A program made the position numbers and the translations under genes. Source: Delphinapterus leucas (taxonomy: Eukaryota; Chordata; Mammalia; Artiodactyla; Monodontidae). Taken from it: a stretch of 64,000 bases of DNA. Below are positions 33,866 through 46,640 of this stretch, in pieces. The notes below the pieces were generated by a model that was given only the letters and a program-made list of their open reading frames with translations, was not told the origin of the DNA and made no database searches. The DNA is taken from the NCBI RefSeq assembly GCF_002288925.2, contig NW_022098001.1, forward strand, positions 4,922,163 to 4,986,162, written 5' to 3'. Each line of letters opens with the position of its first letter. Position 1 is the first letter of the stretch.

Positions 33866-36190
33866 ATCCTCAAATCAATCAATGTGATACACCACATTAA
33901 CAAAACAAAGGATAAAAATCGTATAATCATTTCAATAAATGCAGAAAACGCATCTGACAAAATTCAACATCCATTTATAATAAAACTCTCAACAAAGTAG
34001 GTATAGAGAGAACATACCTTAACATAACAAAGGCCATATATTGACAAGTTCACAGCTAACATCATAGTCAGTGGTGAAAAGCTGAAAGCTTTTCCTCTAA
34101 GATCAGGAACAAGACAAGGATGCCCTCTTGCCACTTTTATTCAACATAGTGTTGGAAGTCCTAGACAGAGCTATTAAGGAAGAAAAAGAAATAAAAGCAT
34201 CCAAATTGGAAAGGAAGAAGTAAACCTGTCACTATTTATGGATGACATGATTTTATATACAGAAAATCCTTAAAACTCCACCAAAAAGCTGTTAGAACTA
34301 ATAAATAAATTTATTAAAGTTTCAGGGTCCAAAATCAATATACAAAAATTGGTTGCATTTATTTTTTACCATTTTTTAAACTGAAGTATAGGTAATTTAC
34401 AACACTGCATTACTTTCAGGTGTATAGCAAAGTGATTCGGTTACATATATATGTATATATGTGTATATATAGAGATATATATATAAAACTTTTTCAGATT
34501 CTTTTCCATTATAGGTTATTACAAGATATTGAATATAGTTCCCTGTGCTGTAGAGTAGGTCCTTGTTTACCTATCTTATATATAGTAGTGTGAAGTTGGT
34601 TGCATTCCTATACACTAAAAAAAAACTATCAAAAAGAAAAATTAAGAAAACAATCCCATTTACAATTGGATCAGAAAAAGTAAATACCTAGGATTAAGTT
34701 TAACCAAGAAGGTGAAAGATCTATACACTGAAAACTATAAGACATTGATGAACAAAACTGAAAAAGACATAAAATAAATGGAAAAATATTCCATTCTCAT
34801 AGATCTAAAGAATTTATATTGTTAAAATGTCCATACTATCCAAAGCAATCTACAAATTCAATGCAATCTCTTCAAAATTTCAATAGCACTTTTCACAGAA
34901 ATAGAAAAAACAATCCTAAAAATTTTATGGAACCAAAAAGACCCCAAATAGTCAAAGCAATCTTGAGAAAGAATCTTGAGAAAAAAGAATACAAAGCTAG
35001 AGTAATCAAAACAGCATGGTACTGGCATAAAAATAGACACATAGATCAATGAAACAGAAGAGAGAGCCCAGAAATAAATCCATATATGGCCAATTAATTT
35101 ACTACAAAGTAGGCAAGAATATACAATGGAGAAAGAACAGTCTTTTCAATAAATGGTGTTGGGAAAACTGGACAGCCACATGCAAAGGAATGAAACTAGA
35201 CCACTATCTTACACCATACACAAAAATTAACTTAATATGGATTAAGGACTTGAATGTAAGACCTGAAATTATAAAATTCCTAGAAGAAAACCTAGCTGTT
35301 AAGCTACTTGACATTGGTCTTGGTGATGATTTTTTTAATCTGACTCCAAAAACAAAGGCAAAAAAAAGCAAATGTAAACAAATTGGACTACATCAAAGTA
35401 AAAAACTTTGACACAGCAAAGGAAACCATCAACACAATGAAAATGCAACCTACTAAATGGGACAAAATATTTGCCAATCATATATCTGATGAGGGGCTAA
35501 TATCCAAAATATATAAAGAACTCAGACAACTCAACAGCAAAAAAATAATCTCATTAAAAATGGGCAGAGGATCTGAGTAGACAATTTTCCAAAGAAGACA
35601 TGCAGATGGCCAACAGGCACATGAAAAATGCTCAACATCACTAGTCATCAGGGAAATGCAAATCAAAATCACAGTGAGATATCACTTCACACCTGTTAGA
35701 ATTGGCTATTATCAAAAGGACAACAAATAACAAGTGTTGGCAAGGGTGTGGAGAAAAGAGAACCCTCATGCACTGTTGGTGAGAAAGTAAATTTATATTG
35801 TCACTATGCTTTGGAGGTTTCTCAAAAAATTAAAAATAGAACTACCATATGATCCAGCATTTCCACTTCTGGATATTTTTGAAAGAAAATGAAAGCACTA
35901 ATTTGTAAATATATATGCACCCTAATGTCCATTGCAGCAACATTTACAATAACCAAGATGTGGAACCAACCTAAGTGTCCATCCATGGGTGAATGGTTAA
36001 AGAAGATGTGGTATATATAAATACAATGGAATACTACTTAACCATAAAGTATGAAATCTTAACCACTTCTGACAACTTGGATGGATCTTGAGGGTATCAT
36101 GCCAAGTGAAATAAATCAGAGAAAGACAAATACCTAATGATTTAACTTATGTGTGGAATCTAAAAAAACAAAATGAATGAACTAAACAAA
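33866..36190 (+). mobile_element. Old L1, ORF2 portion, with a nested L1 fragment
   Basis: Starts at the AATCAATCAATGTGATACAC point of ORF2 and runs through the RT and C-terminal regions, ending near ATGAATGAACTAAACAAAA without a recognisable poly-A end or target duplication. Translated pieces include FMDD in the catalytic position, [13 protein letters not shown] and WIKDLNV. Frames are broken (234, 363 and 198 bp pieces at 34819, 35049 and 35383), so the ORF is a pseudogene. It serves as an in-window comparator for the younger L1 at 22.9-24.8 kb, because it keeps the 600-bp region that one has lost. A minus-strand L1 tail interrupts it at 34360-34595. Confidence 0.92.
34360..34595 (-). mobile_element. 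L1 3' end fragment nested in another L1
   Basis: A perfect 11-bp duplication TTGGTTGCATT (34349-34359 and 34596-34606) flanks 236 bp not belonging to the host ORF2. The insert reads, antisense, as a cetartiodactyl L1 3' UTR: TCAGGTGTATAGCAAAGTGA, ATTGAATATAGTTCCCTGTG, and T-rich sequence at the low-coordinate side representing the poly-A end. A TA-rich microsatellite occupies about 34441-34495. Confidence 0.88.
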
Positions 36191-36540
36191 ATCTCGTTTG
36201 TTGCCTTTATCTTTGTTTTGTAGACACTGTACTCTACAGCTAGGTTTGTCTTTCAGTACTACAAAGGAGAGACCAATTCTGGAAGCCGGTCCCTACATAT
36301 GTCACTTCATAAATTTAAAGGATCACTCCCAGCCCTATCCTTACAATTAACAAGGAGTATGTATTTCTGCCCAGGAGAGATAGTCCTGCCCAGGAACAAG
36401 CCCTTGGGGCCAGAGAGAGCAAAAGCAGCAGAAGAGGGTGACAAACAGCCTATTTCACAATCTTCCAGAACTCCTTGAGTATCTTGCCTTATTCCTCTAT
36501 GTGCTTAAAATAATGCCTCAGGAATGTTTTGTACCCAATA
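36191..36540. other. Unassigned sequence between L1 and SINE
   Basis: No exon or named repeat recognised. Confidence 0.35.
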
Positions 36541-36885
36541 ATTTTTTTAATTTATTTTTTAAAATTTATTTTACTTATTTATTTTTGGCTGTGTTGGGTC
36601 TTCGTTGCTGCATGAAGGCTTTCTCTAGTTGCGGTGAATGGGGGCTAGTCTTCATTGTGGTGCGCAGGCTTCTCATTGCGGTGGCTTCTCTTGTTGCGGA
36701 TCACGGGCTCCGGGCGCACGGGCTTCAGTAGTTGTGGCTCACGGGCTCTAGAGTGCAGGCGCAGTAGCTGTGGCGCACAGGTTTAAGTGCTCCGCGGCAC
36801 GTGAGATCTTCCCGGACCAGGGCTCAAACCTGTGTCCCCTGCATTGACAGGCGGATTCTTAACCACTGTGCCACCAGGGAAGCCC
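36541..36885 (-). mobile_element. CHR-type SINE, long form
   Basis: Minus-strand head GGGCTTCCCTGGTGGCACAG lies at 36866-36885; the GC-rich body and a T-rich (antisense A-rich) tail occupy the low-coordinate side. The CAACACAGCCAAAAATAAA-type tail junction is visible. A possible decayed duplication (GTACCCAATAATTTT against ATACTCGATATTTT) flanks it. More diverged than the copies at 267 and 47493. Confidence 0.92.
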
Positions 36886-37149
36886 TATACTCGATATTTT
36901 AAGAAGTAAAATAAAGTTGGCCAGTAGCATCATCTTCTTATATGAAGGAGAACGTGTTTTCTTCCAAAGAGAATTTTATACTATTTATCCTCTTTTTTAA
37001 AAAATACATTTCAATTTGGTAACTTGGAAAAATGCAAAGTATCTTAGAGTCTTTTAATTATTTGCTTTCAGTGAAAATGAAACGTAAACAAAACAAAACC
37101 AAAGGGGGAAGTGACCTTTAAATCATATGGAAAATAACATATTTTTCTT

Positions 37150-37250
37150 TTATTCTTTCAATACAAAGATGAATAGAGCATTATTCCTGTCCTTCAGAAA
37201 CACACAGTCTAATAATGAAGGGGGAGAAAAGATTAAAAGCAGCCATCAAA
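37150..37250 (-). mobile_element. L2 3' end fragment
   Basis: CAATACAAAGATGAATAGAG, CCTGTCCTTCAGAAACACAC and AGTCTAATAATGAAGGGGGA are in antisense L2 order. Confidence 0.45.
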
Positions 37251-37264
37251 TTAAACATTTTGTA

Positions 37265-37420
37265 CCTTAACTGAGTTGCCCATCATTTCTCACCTGCCAA
37301 ATAGGAATAATGAGAACTGTTTTACTGAGTGGTTGCCAGGGTTAAGGAAAATTACAGATTTGAAAATGCATGTGTGTCTGGCACATAGTAGGTACTCAGA
37401 AAATGAGTTTTAAATACACT
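37265..37420 (+). mobile_element. MIR
   Basis: CTGCCAAATAGGAATAATGA and GTCTGGCACATAGTAGGTAC are core and 3' MIR segments. Confidence 0.68.
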
Positions 37421-39077
37421 TGTAAAGGTCAAGTGTTTACTACAATGTGATTTACCAGGGGCAATGCTAGATGTTAAAAAAGAAATAGGTGTATTTCCAA
37501 GTATATTTTAGAAATTTAACTGGGAAGCTTTCCTTGAATATTCATTTTGTCACTGTTTATTATAGCTTTCACTAGTCATGAAGTAGTCATGAGGTTAGAA
37601 ATGCACTGCCTTGTCTTAGTTCTCTGGAACAAGTTTCATAAATGTAGAGACATATTACTTGGATAATTCTGCTACATCACATTTCTATAAGTACATTTAT
37701 AAAACTTAATTAGTAACAATATACACAGTTTGGCAAGTAGTTACTGAAACAGCTCTATAGTTTTGTGAAATAGATTTGGTACACAAATAATGTAATCATT
37801 TAATGGGTCAATTTCAATTACACTTTTCTACTAGGCACCCTGGAAATAGATTTCTTTAACATAGGGACATTAGTCTTTTCCATATTCCTACATATATTTC
37901 AGATCCGTGGATGGAGCTGAAACTAAATTTAATAAATCTTTTCTTCATTTTCAGCCAAATGTCCTCCGTTTGATGGATATTAATGACAAAGCAGCTTATA
38001 ACTCTCACAAATGTTAAAAACTTAAGACAAAATACTTTGTTGCATGTTCACAATACTTTGAAATACAGTTTAGAAGATGAATCAACAGCCAACCTATTAA
38101 ATATTGTGATAACATATCTCGAAGGAAGACCACATAAGCCCTTCAGCGTTACTCATATCGATTTATGAAATGAGAGCCGCATATGCTATGGCAGGCAGTT
38201 TTCATTCTTTTCCAGTGTTCACCCATTTGGTGGTGTGGATGTGGCAGAGTATTCATAATGGATAAGTGTACAATGGCACATGGGGGTCTTGGGTACAGGA
38301 ACAATGACAGCTCTAAAAAAGAGAGACAGGTTTTATTTTTTCCATTCAATTTCAACTTTTTTAAAACCAAGACATTGTTTCTTTCCTGCCGTTTGGGGTG
38401 GGCCTTTGGGTACAAGTGTAATAGCTTAAAAACCAGCTACTTCCTGAGCTAAATATGTGCAGCTTATATAAATTCCACCAAGGGGCCATGTTCCCAGTCG
38501 CCTTTTTTCCGAAAACACAGGGAAAGATGCATTACTCAAGGTTTCACGTTTAACAAAAGAAAAGAAAAAAATTGTTTACTTTGGCTTTTCTTTTTCTTTT
38601 TCATCTTTATGAATGTGTGTGTAAGAGAAAGACTGTTTTTCCCTCTCAGTCATACTCTGCCATTGGAGGTAAATGTTCATGAAAAGAGGCTTGGTCCAAC
38701 CCCAGGAAATCACTTGGGGGTAATTACCACTTGGCACTAGAGTGACATTTAACAAGCTTGCCTTTTTCTACCGAGAGATGAAATAGTCAAGCATGGCTTT
38801 CATTGAATGCCAAACTGGACTTTCCTCATTCAGGCAGGTTTTTACATTGGTTTTGGTTCAGATTAGTTGGAGTGGCAATTCAGAAGTTAAGAAAGTAGAC
38901 TTGGTAATTTAACAGACTAGAGAATATTAATTCAACAATCCCAAACTGTTATTTTGCGTACTTGCTGTACTTGCCATTATATGGGAATGCCTGCCTTCTC
39001 TGAAGAGGACTAAATACAACATTGAAAGTAAGATAATTAACACACATCAGTTAACTACATGTATTGGTGTTTATATA

Positions 39078-39127
39078 TGTCACACATACATACACACACA
39101 TACACATACATATACACATACATACAT
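39078..39127. repeat. (CA/CATA)n microsatellite
   Basis: Mixed ACATAC and CACACA units. Confidence 0.9.
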
Positions 39128-40236
39128 CTCCTTTCTTATATGCACACTGCTCACTACTTGGAATCCTTGTGTGTTTAGACAATTGGGTTCCCCCCTACAA
39201 ATTCGCCTTTCGGGACACTTCTTTTGTTATTTTGGGGTGTGGCTCTTAGGATAGATAGTAATAAAATAAAAGTTGAGCTGAGCATGTGATAAAAGAGCAG
39301 AGAATCCTTAAACATAGCAGGAAAAAGAAGATAGAGTCAGAAGCCAAGAAAATAGAAATGGAGAGTAGATGGAAACCTGCAAAGGAAGGAGAGCTGATGG
39401 GAGGTGGCTGGGAGAGAGCCAGTCAAAGTTATATAGTTTTCAGATGGACACAAAACTCCAAAGAAATCCTGGGACTGTGTTTTTCAGCAATTTCAATCAT
39501 GACGACGGCAGGGGTTGAACCTCTGTGATGTCAAGTATTCAAAATCAGATGCAGTTTAACAAGGACAATACAGCCCTTTGCTTGATATTTATTTACCAGG
39601 GAAAGGCTTCATAAACAACCAGGAACAATGTGTAACAAAGAAAGATCTGTGCTTATGTAAGCGCACATGCTTGTGTCTATGAGGAAATTGTTGTATCCTA
39701 GAGATTTCCTTCTCTGCATCCGCAGCACCCCTCCCTTCCTATATCCACTGCACCCCCAGCCAGATATGTGCCTTTTCCTTTCCTGCTCTTTGAAAAATGA
39801 TGTTTGGGCAACATAGCTAGTCAGTAACCATTAATGGGTTAAGAGGGTTGGAAACTCATTTGATTTCATAGTTGACTGTTTGCATGACTACAGGTTAAGC
39901 TGTGATTAGATTTCCATTTACAGCTCCCTCATTTTCAGGCATTTAAAAATAACTCAGCCCTAAAAGATCCCTCTAAATTGATTGAACTGGAGCTTGCCAA
40001 TGAGTCATAGATAACCCTCGACCTCAAAAACACAAACAAAAAGCAATACCAGAGTTGGGGGAGGGGAGAGTATCAACTCAAAGCTAATTTTTTTAAAGCT
40101 TTCTTATTCTGAAAAAAAAGAATCATTTTAGGAAGGCAAGCTAATAAATTTATGTCACTTCTGTATAACTGTTTTTAAGTTATTTTGCAAGGACCCCAAA
40201 AAAGGTAAAACATTCAACTGCTGCACTTGCTAAAGA

Positions 40237-40266
40237 CAACACACACGCACGCACACACACACACGT
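40237..40266. repeat. CA microsatellite with CG interruptions
   Basis: ACACACACGCACGCACACAC followed by more CA and CACGTG. Confidence 0.9.
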
Positions 40267-42057
40267 GTCTGTCTGAATATAAATAGATAAGAATTCAATG
40301 GTCTCTTGGAGGTTGTGTAAGACATATTCAGTGTCAAAATGGGTGTTTTGTGACGGTCTGCTCTCTGAGGAAAATCCAAATAAGTTTCCAAGACCTGATA
40401 AAATATCCTTTTTTTCCTCCTTTTTTGACCTTAAATTCAAGGCTATTCAGGACACTTGCCAATTTGCCAATTTACAGCTGTAGGATTACCTAAGAGTGCA
40501 AGTTTTTTCAAAGCATTCAGAAAGTGACATGGAAGTCCAGCAGGAGACCCCTGCTGGTGGCATCTCCTTAGACCTCCAGTACAATGCAGCCATTTTTCCT
40601 TCTACCCAGGCTCCTTAGAGAGGAACTGGTCTCTTGACCCATCCTATGACTTCTAGATTCCAATTTCCTAAAGCACTACAGCCTCTTATTATCGCATTTG
40701 ATAGATTTAAAGTATTACTTTTCCTCGTGCCAAGGAACACAATGATGCTTTCAATAAAGTTAAGACCAGTGTGAGTCACTACTGTTTACAGGCATATTTT
40801 TTACATATACTGGTATTTCTGTCATTTGGGAAGGTCACTTGTTAAGTAATTTTCCTTTGTGATGGAGGGGTTCATCCTTACCAAAAATAAGACGAATAAA
40901 CCTGGGAATAGTAGAAAAAATAAGATACGGATTTAGTCTGGTAAAACGTTATTAACTAGGCCTACACTAATGCATAATTTGTGACAGTGTGTCCTGGGCT
41001 AGACTACAGATTAAGAAAAATCTTGCTATGCAAATTTTAAAAAGAAACCAAGACTGGGCTGGTGGTGAGAGGTTAGTGGAGTAGGAGGCATATTAAGCCT
41101 ACTTATGAAACTTCTGAAAACATAAAGCCTCTACAAGCAGCATGCTTCAAAACACGTGTTACACTTCCCACACTGGCACATACTTTGGAATCTATGGAAA
41201 CAAGGTGAGGTGCTGCCTTCAAGGAGGTAGGATCCAGTTGACTCTGGACTGGCATGGATACGAATGGTTCGGATATTCAGATACAGGCAAAACCAACCTA
41301 GCTGTTGGTTTAAAAGTAGCTATGATAGAGGTTAGTTTGGGTATTGAGTGGGAAACAATAATATGGGATTTAAACGTATATAATATATTACATTAAAAAT
41401 ATGTATATATATGCCTGTGTACACACACTCACACAGTCATAAAGTGAATGTCCCCAAAGCTATCCAGTAGTTGTAGAAATTATTAGGTGCTTCCCTGCAG
41501 CGTTGGTTTCCCTCAGAGTACAAATAAATTATGGTCACTTGCAGGAGGCGCTGCTTTTGATCAGCTCTCAGTCCAATAAGAACAGAAAACTCATTACTGA
41601 GTTTAAATGTCTGCCTGGCGACTGGTTTAGTCCAACCCTCTATATGGACCAAGGAGTGGCATGTCATAGTCAGTAAAATGTGATAGTGAAAGTGCATAGA
41701 CTCCTTCCAGCCTCTCCCAGGTCGTTGGTGATCGTTTACGTGTAAATTTGAAGACAAGTGTGTTTTACTAAGGATCCACCTGCTTATTTTTACAGTTGCA
41801 CATATCAAGTTCCTTTTCATTTTTAGGTCTAACATTTTAGGCTGTCCAGTTTAACGTGTGAAAATATTACTGTGATTACATACTTTATTTCAATGCCTTT
41901 TTGATATTTTTCCTTAGGTACTATTTATATCATTGCATTATTTAGTCCTCTAACCTTAAAAATTAAGCAGACTTCTAACACCTTCCCATTTTAAAAAATC
42001 TCATTCAGTCTATACATCTAACTGGGTTAGAAACTCATAGTAAGAAGAGTAACAGGT

Positions 42058-42240
42058 ACAATTTCTTAAACATTTACATTGTGCCAATGCCATTATAGGA
42101 ACTTGACATAATTGATCCCAGCTTTACACACCCATTTCATAGATGAGGATGCCAAAGCTCAGAAAATTTTAAATAATGTTCACATGCAAATAACTAGTCA
42201 TTGGCAAGTCCAATGTGAAAGCTCTGATCTGCAACACTCC
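42058..42240 (-). mobile_element. MIR
   Basis: AACATTTACATTGTGCCAAT, CATTTCATAGATGAGGATGC and AACTAGTCATTGGCAAGTCC are antisense MIR segments. Confidence 0.68.
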
Positions 42241-42669
42241 AGAGGCCATCTTCCCATTGTGACCATTCAGTCACTGTCTTCAAGTCACTTCCACTGCTCT
42301 TCCTAAAGTGGGGAAAGGATTGACTTCATAGCTCAATGTCTGCCATCACCTTTCAATTATCCAGGATCTATTTTCCAATTTCTAAATTATCCATGCCTTT
42401 TATTGATCTTTCTGTTTCATATTATTTGCTTTTTATATATTCAATGTCTTATTAGTAAGTTTCCTGGGCCATGAAATATAGAAGGACTGAAGTTGGAAAT
42501 CAGTGAATATTCTTATTCAAAATTCTAAAGCGATTCTAATGTAGAAGAATGATGAGATAAGGACTAAAGTGAGCTCTGAGTGTTACCTGTGCATTCCTGC
42601 CCTTGGTTCCTCCTAAGATAAAGAAGCATGCACTACTGCCATATGTAGCTGTTTATTTTATTTAGCCTG

Positions 42670-42670
<1 letters not shown>

Positions 42671-42708
<38 letters not shown>
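42671..42708. repeat. (AC)19 microsatellite
   Basis: Nineteen uninterrupted AC units that abut the 3' terminus of an antisense MIR. Confidence 0.98.
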
Positions 42709-42710
<2 letters not shown>

Positions 42711-42930
42711 CATTTACTATGTGTTAGGCATTATTCTAACACCTTTACAAATATTAACTTATTTAATCCTCATAACGACCCCATATGGTAGGTAACTATT
42801 ACTCTCATTTTACACATGAGGAAATGAAACTCAGAAAAGAATAGGTGGGTTTCCCCATGTTACAAAGACATTAGCTGGTAGCTGTGGAATTCACATGCAG
42901 GTATTCTCACACTAGCATCAGACTAGCTTT
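42709..42930 (-). mobile_element. MIR
   Basis: CATTTACTATGTGTTAGGCA, CTTATTTAATCCTCATAACG and TTTTACACATGAGGAAATGA make this one of the clearest MIR copies here. Confidence 0.9.
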
Positions 42931-43261
42931 TAACTCAGGCAGAAAACTGTTGATTGCTAATTCGTTGACATCACCTCTTCTCAGGGTATGTAATTCATGG
43001 ACCCTCTCAGCTTGGGACTGGGGGTCCATGGGGATGGTGCTTTCACCATCAAGTGATGTGTTTGAGTATATCTTTACCTCATATCCACTGTTGTTAGAAA
43101 GTGGGAAAATACACCAAAAATAATGTCACTTGCTCAGGTGTGCTCCTGCCTTTTTTATAACACGCTGCCTAAGAGCAGGAAAACAAGCCTGGCACCACAG
43201 CTTCACTACATTTTTTCTGGCTTTAATGTTTCTCCACTGTGCCCATAAAAATTCAGGTTTA

Positions 43262-43370
43262 TAGCGTCATCACTGGATGGAGATTTGTCTTACTCATCTT
43301 TTATTTCTATAACTAGCACAGTTCTTGGCTCGTAGTAGAAGCTCAATAAATATTGATTTGAAATAATGAA
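43262..43370 (+). mobile_element. L2 3' end
   Basis: ACTAGCACAGTTCTTGGCTC and GAAGCTCAATAAATATTGAT are the L2 terminal segments. Confidence 0.62.
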
Positions 43371-43964
43371 CAGAACTATGTGAAAACCCAATAAAGGTTA
43401 TCATTCTTAAACCTACTCTTCTGGTTTTTCATATGAAATGAGCTAATATCTCTGTTTTTCACCAGAAATTAAATTCTATAATGTTTAATGAATCAGAAAG
43501 TATATCACATCTTGCCAAACTCCTGTACCATTTTTCCCTGTTCCTGAAATTTTCTTCATTATTGCTGACATTTTACCTATGATAATATTCTCAGCAAAGA
43601 AAATAGAATAGCCAAGCAGCTGTTAATAGCCTTTGAAGTGAATCAATTTATTGTCATAGCAACCAAAATTTACAAAACAGATCAATTTAAAAAAAAGATT
43701 TAAATTCAAACTAGGAAGTGAATGTTCCTAGAAAAAAAGAGGTAAACTATTCCATTTTTCAAAAAGTTACAACGATAAGCCTTTTTCTGCCTCCGACAGA
43801 TTTTCCAAAGTAAAGAATACAACCTATCCAGAGTTGAAATTGCATCCAGGAATTGAGGAAAGGTAAAGAAACAATAATGATACCCAAGTGCCAGCAAATT
43901 TGTAGATGTAAGTCCCTGCCCTGCCCCTATGGGCACTTTACTCCCATTCATGCTTTAGCTCTCA
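43371..43964. other. Unassigned sequence
   Basis: AT-rich, no repeat or exon recognised. Confidence 0.35.
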
Positions 43965-44240
43965 AATCATCCTACAAGTTCCAGAAAAGCCTCCCTGGCC
44001 TCTACTCCTCGCTGGATTAGGGGAGAACCCCTTGTGAAAGACTGAGTATGTCTTTCCTTTATAACAATTAATTTGTCATCAAACGTTTATTTTTTGTGAT
44101 TACTTGATTACGATTGTCCTCTAGAATGTGTTTCATAAGCTCAGCAACTGGATCTGTCCTCATTCTCATTGTGCACCCAAAGGTTATCATGGGATCTAAA
44201 GCATAGAAAGTACTCAAAAAATACTCAGCAATATTTGTAC
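43965..44240 (+). mobile_element. L2 3' region
   Basis: AAAAGCCTCCCTGGCCTCTA, then CTCAGCAACTGGATCTGTCC, then GAAAGTACTCAAAAAATACT keep the L2 order from the protein C-terminus to the 3' end. Confidence 0.62.
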
Positions 44241-45899
44241 AGCATATGCCGTAAGAACTTGGTGGATTTTTTTTCTCATGTTTCCTTAAAATTAGAAACA
44301 TAGAGAGCAAAATCTTAAAGTGCATGTTACATAGCCTCAAGTGTAGGCTGGGAAACTTTATCCCAGGATGGAATTTAGACTCCTGAAGGTAATATTACCT
44401 GTCAGCTGGCCTTTTAATAAGAACCGATGGTCTCACTATGCTCTTGAAAGCAGTCAGTCCATACAGGAGGGATTCCCATGCATGACACATTCCCGTCGGC
44501 CTGTACCAGAGTATGAATAATTCCACTAACTACAGGTCACTCCAGACTTTTCTCTCCCACTTAAGAAAGCCTTTTGAAACTGAGTGTGAGTGACCTTATT
44601 ATGAGAGAGAGCCTTGGATCTGATTTAATTTATAAGAAAACTTAAACCATTCATAAACACCACTACTTTACAGAAACAAATCATTCATGGCACCCAACAG
44701 ACAGTGATAGACAAATGTGTCAAAATGATTTGGTGGAGAACGGCAGCCTTGAGGTGGCCTCTCAGGGAACCTATAGGAAAAGCCGAAATGTTCTCCAGAA
44801 AGCCGCTCGAAGTCTGTTTTGATATACAAACAACTACCTGAGTACATTTCTGACAATGTCATGCCAGAGTTTTGCACCAAATTTCCTTTCTCCCAGCAGA
44901 AAATAACTTCCTTGGAAGGTTACATGATAAACAGGAAGTCAGGAAGACAAGGCTCAGAAAAGTAAGGACTTCAACAAACCTCTTGAGGGACCAAAAATGA
45001 AAGAAGAAAGTGATTTAACTGTACTTTTATTTGTTTTTGCATCTCACCTTGCTTAAAGCTCAAAGTCTAGACAGAGTCCAGTGATTTGGCTTGGGTCATG
45101 TGCTCACACTGGTTAGAGGTGGGAAGGTGGCCTGGCTTGTAGTCCCACCAAGACTACACAGTGTGTGAGATGAATTTCCCGAATAGAAATCAGATTAATG
45201 CTGCCGAAAGAGAGATACGTGAATGCTGCTGTCCATCACTCAAAAGTCCAAGCTTAGGCTCAGCCAAATAAAAGAACTACTGTTCTAGAAGGAACAATCC
45301 AAAGGTAGTGCTTCCATATATTTACTCTCGTCATATAGTCTCTGGTCAATCCCTGACCCTTTTCTCTTGGCCTCTACTGAGTTGATCAACGAAGGAGGTA
45401 CGTAAGTTTCACTCTGTTATTTCAGCTATGACCCCAGTTGTAGCACTCCAGTCCCATCCATGGGTGCCTGTATGCTAGCTAATTTTCACTGTTTCCTTTT
45501 GCTATACTTCCCTCAACAAGTCTTTCTATAAGACAGATTTCTCAGAATCATGAACTGATTCTCTCTCTGGTATTCTAAATATCCACACCATGGCCAGATG
45601 TCTCCAACAGCTATTCTCTACTCTGAGCAGGTTGCCCTGGAACTGACTGGAATGAAGATTGAGACTACAATATTTCACACGCACCTGAACCTCCCCCACA
45701 GATGATATCTAATGGCTAATGATCCTTAACCTCAACATTTTATAAGGTAGACATTGCCAATTTCATACCATCAACAATACAATCCCTTAATGGTGCTTCC
45801 ACACCATTAAGTCAATTGCCTGCTACAAGACTTCCTGTTGAACCAACCTGAATAAATTAGTTTCAAGTTCAACTCCCCATAACTGCATGACTTATATCC
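44241..45899. other. Unassigned sequence
   Basis: No named repeat or exon recognised. It may contain further decayed CR1/L3 near its right edge. Confidence 0.35.
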
Positions 45900-46640
45900 A
45901 ATTAAATCCAATCTTGTTAGATTTCAATCTAATAGACTTCAGCCTATTATTCTATTTGGTTATGTTCCCTGTGATCCTGATTCTATCATTCTTTGTACTA
46001 AACCTTTCTTCTAGTCTCTTGTCACCTGAAAATTTGATCAGAACTCTTTGATAATAAAGTCAGCTAGGACAAGACAAAGCGGAAAACCCAATTGCACCAC
46101 TGTAGACCTCTCTTCAGGCTGATACTCATCCTCTGGCTCCTCTGCTCTGAATATAGCCCTTCCATCCACGTCAGCTCCTTCTAGCCATATTAGCATATTT
46201 CCTCATTTTGTCCACCAGAATATCATGAGAGATATACTAGAGTTTCCCTGAACATTTCCTGTGTTTCAGAGTCATATTAAAAAATCACAACATTAAGAGG
46301 GAGGATGTGAGGTTGTTTTCGTGTGATTTCTAAATGATCACTGATGTTGTTTCTAAATTATCATAAATAATATATTAAATAATTGATTCCAGTGTTTTCC
46401 TAGGCATAGAATCAAATGTTCTGATCTTTAATATGTAGAATCCAAATTCTTCCCTTTTGGAAACTTAGAACAAGTCCTCTATCATTTCTTCCATTTTTCA
46501 TTATCCTCTACTGTTCAACAAGAACTCCTCTTGAAACCCTTAGGATGAATTCATTAAAGCCAGAGAGTTGAACTTTTAAAACATCTTGGCATACTTTTCC
46601 CATTGCATTGTTTGTTTAACCCCCTCTTCACTAGGATTTG
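45900..46640 (-). mobile_element. CR1/L3 LINE, reverse-transcriptase region
   Basis: Plus-strand text follows the antisense of a vertebrate CR1/L3 RT gene in order: GTGATCCTGATTCTATCATT, CACCTGAAAATTTGATCAGA, TGCACCACTGTAGACCTCTC, TTTTGTCCACCAGAATATCA with TGAGAGAT, ATGATCACTGATGTTGTTTC, and GATGAATTCATTAAAGCCAG. On the minus strand the CCACTGTAGACC region corresponds to the GVPQG-type RT motif and the ATATCATGAGAG region to SHDIL. The copy is heavily decayed with no open frame. CR1/L3 stopped moving early in mammalian history, so this is among the oldest material in the window. Confidence 0.7.

Larger units (their letters stand above)
37421..42057. other. Repeat-poor block, no gene recognised
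   Basis: Over about 4.6 kb I recognise only microsatellites, no SINE, LINE, LTR or DNA transposon. Parts such as 38460-39000 and 39780-40030 are AT-rich with TAATTA-like and CATTTA-like words and could be conserved non-coding DNA, but conservation cannot be judged from one sequence. Frames up to 132 codons (41437-41835, minus) lack domains or signs of exon structure. Confidence 0.4.
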
